Notes under the pieces: model-generated
Database searches by the model: none
The model's input: the letters and a program-made list of their open reading frames with translations, nothing else
Told to the model about the DNA's origin: nothing
Part shown: positions 5,838 through 5,885 of the stretch, one piece after another
Numbering within the stretch: the stretch's first letter is position 1
Layout: each line of letters starts with the position of its first letter
From: Methanobacteriota archaeon
Lineage (GTDB): Archaea; Thermoplasmatota; Thermoplasmata; RBG-16-68-12; EA-27
Direction: 5' to 3'
DNA length: 5,885 nucleotides
Assembly (NCBI GenBank): GCA_016207545.1
Contig: JACQPO010000102.1
Span: 1-5,885, forward strand
Position numbers and translations under genes: made by a program

Positions 5838-5885
5838 TGGGCCCCAGCCGATTCGAACGGCCACCACATCGTCCCAGACGATGGG
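5838..5885 (-). tRNA. tRNA-Pro (UGG), 5' half beyond the window edge
   Basis: The 3' part of a tRNA is visible on the minus strand. The anticodon stem CATCG/CGATG (5883-5867) encloses loop TCTGGGA, with anticodon TGG at 5876-5874 (Pro). A 4-nt variable loop TGGT follows, then the T arm GGCCG/CGGCT around TTCGAAT (5857-5851), the acceptor strand GGGGCCC (5845-5839) and discriminator A at 5838. The GGGGCCC acceptor strand implies a 5' GGGCCCC start, in keeping with archaeal tRNA-Pro. Position 33 is C where U is almost universal. CCA is not encoded: only CT separates it from the next tRNA. The D arm and 5' acceptor lie outside the window. Confidence 0.8.

Noticed and set aside
1..5885. Mobile element, CRISPR array, or defence system
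   Set aside because: No transposase, integrase, direct-repeat array, target-site duplication or Cas/restriction motif is visible on either strand.

Overview
The window looks like GC-rich archaeal chromosome, most plausibly from the Thermoplasmata or a nearby euryarchaeal lineage. This rests on four things: a single-chain ADP-forming acyl-CoA synthetase, a regulator with an archaeal-style winged-helix domain and a C-terminal sensor of the V4R/HNOB-like kind, two tandem tRNA genes (the one whose 3' end is followed by sequence lacks an encoded CCA), and few clear Shine-Dalgarno sites. The taxonomic call is an inference and the exact lineage cannot be read from this sequence.

Layout. Positions 1-1040 hold no convincing protein gene; the stretch carries several good hairpins, densest at 366-557. 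A minus-strand gene at 1041-3131 encodes an intact 696-residue ADP-forming acetate/acyl-CoA ligase, with alpha and beta parts fused and the catalytic His at position 257. A 227-bp divergent intergenic region (3132-3358) follows. It has a perfect 8+8 inverted repeat right next to the ligase start, a smaller dyad sharing the GAACA half-site, and a strong 40-nt hairpin. The plus-strand gene 3359-4204 encodes a 281-residue winged-helix regulator with a ligand-sensor-like C-terminus. It ends 19 bp from the end of a convergent minus-strand gene (stop at 4224; start uncertain, about 5438-5585). That gene encodes an all-helical protein with a DDLID motif, probably an isoprenoid-synthase-fold (class I) protein. 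The right edge holds two minus-strand tRNA genes two bases apart: one with a UUU anticodon loop (Lys-like) and a tRNA-Pro(UGG) cut by the window edge.

How the parts may work together. The ligase makes ATP from acyl-CoA, ADP and phosphate, or runs in reverse to activate acids. The divergently transcribed regulator is the obvious candidate to control it, perhaps through the dyad at 3139-3165; this is a hypothesis from position alone. No mobile element, CRISPR array or defence system is visible. The most unusual features are the odd tRNA pair, the unassigned hairpin-rich kilobase, the structured divergent intergenic region, and the isoprenoid-synthase-like gene whose second metal-binding motif looks degenerate.
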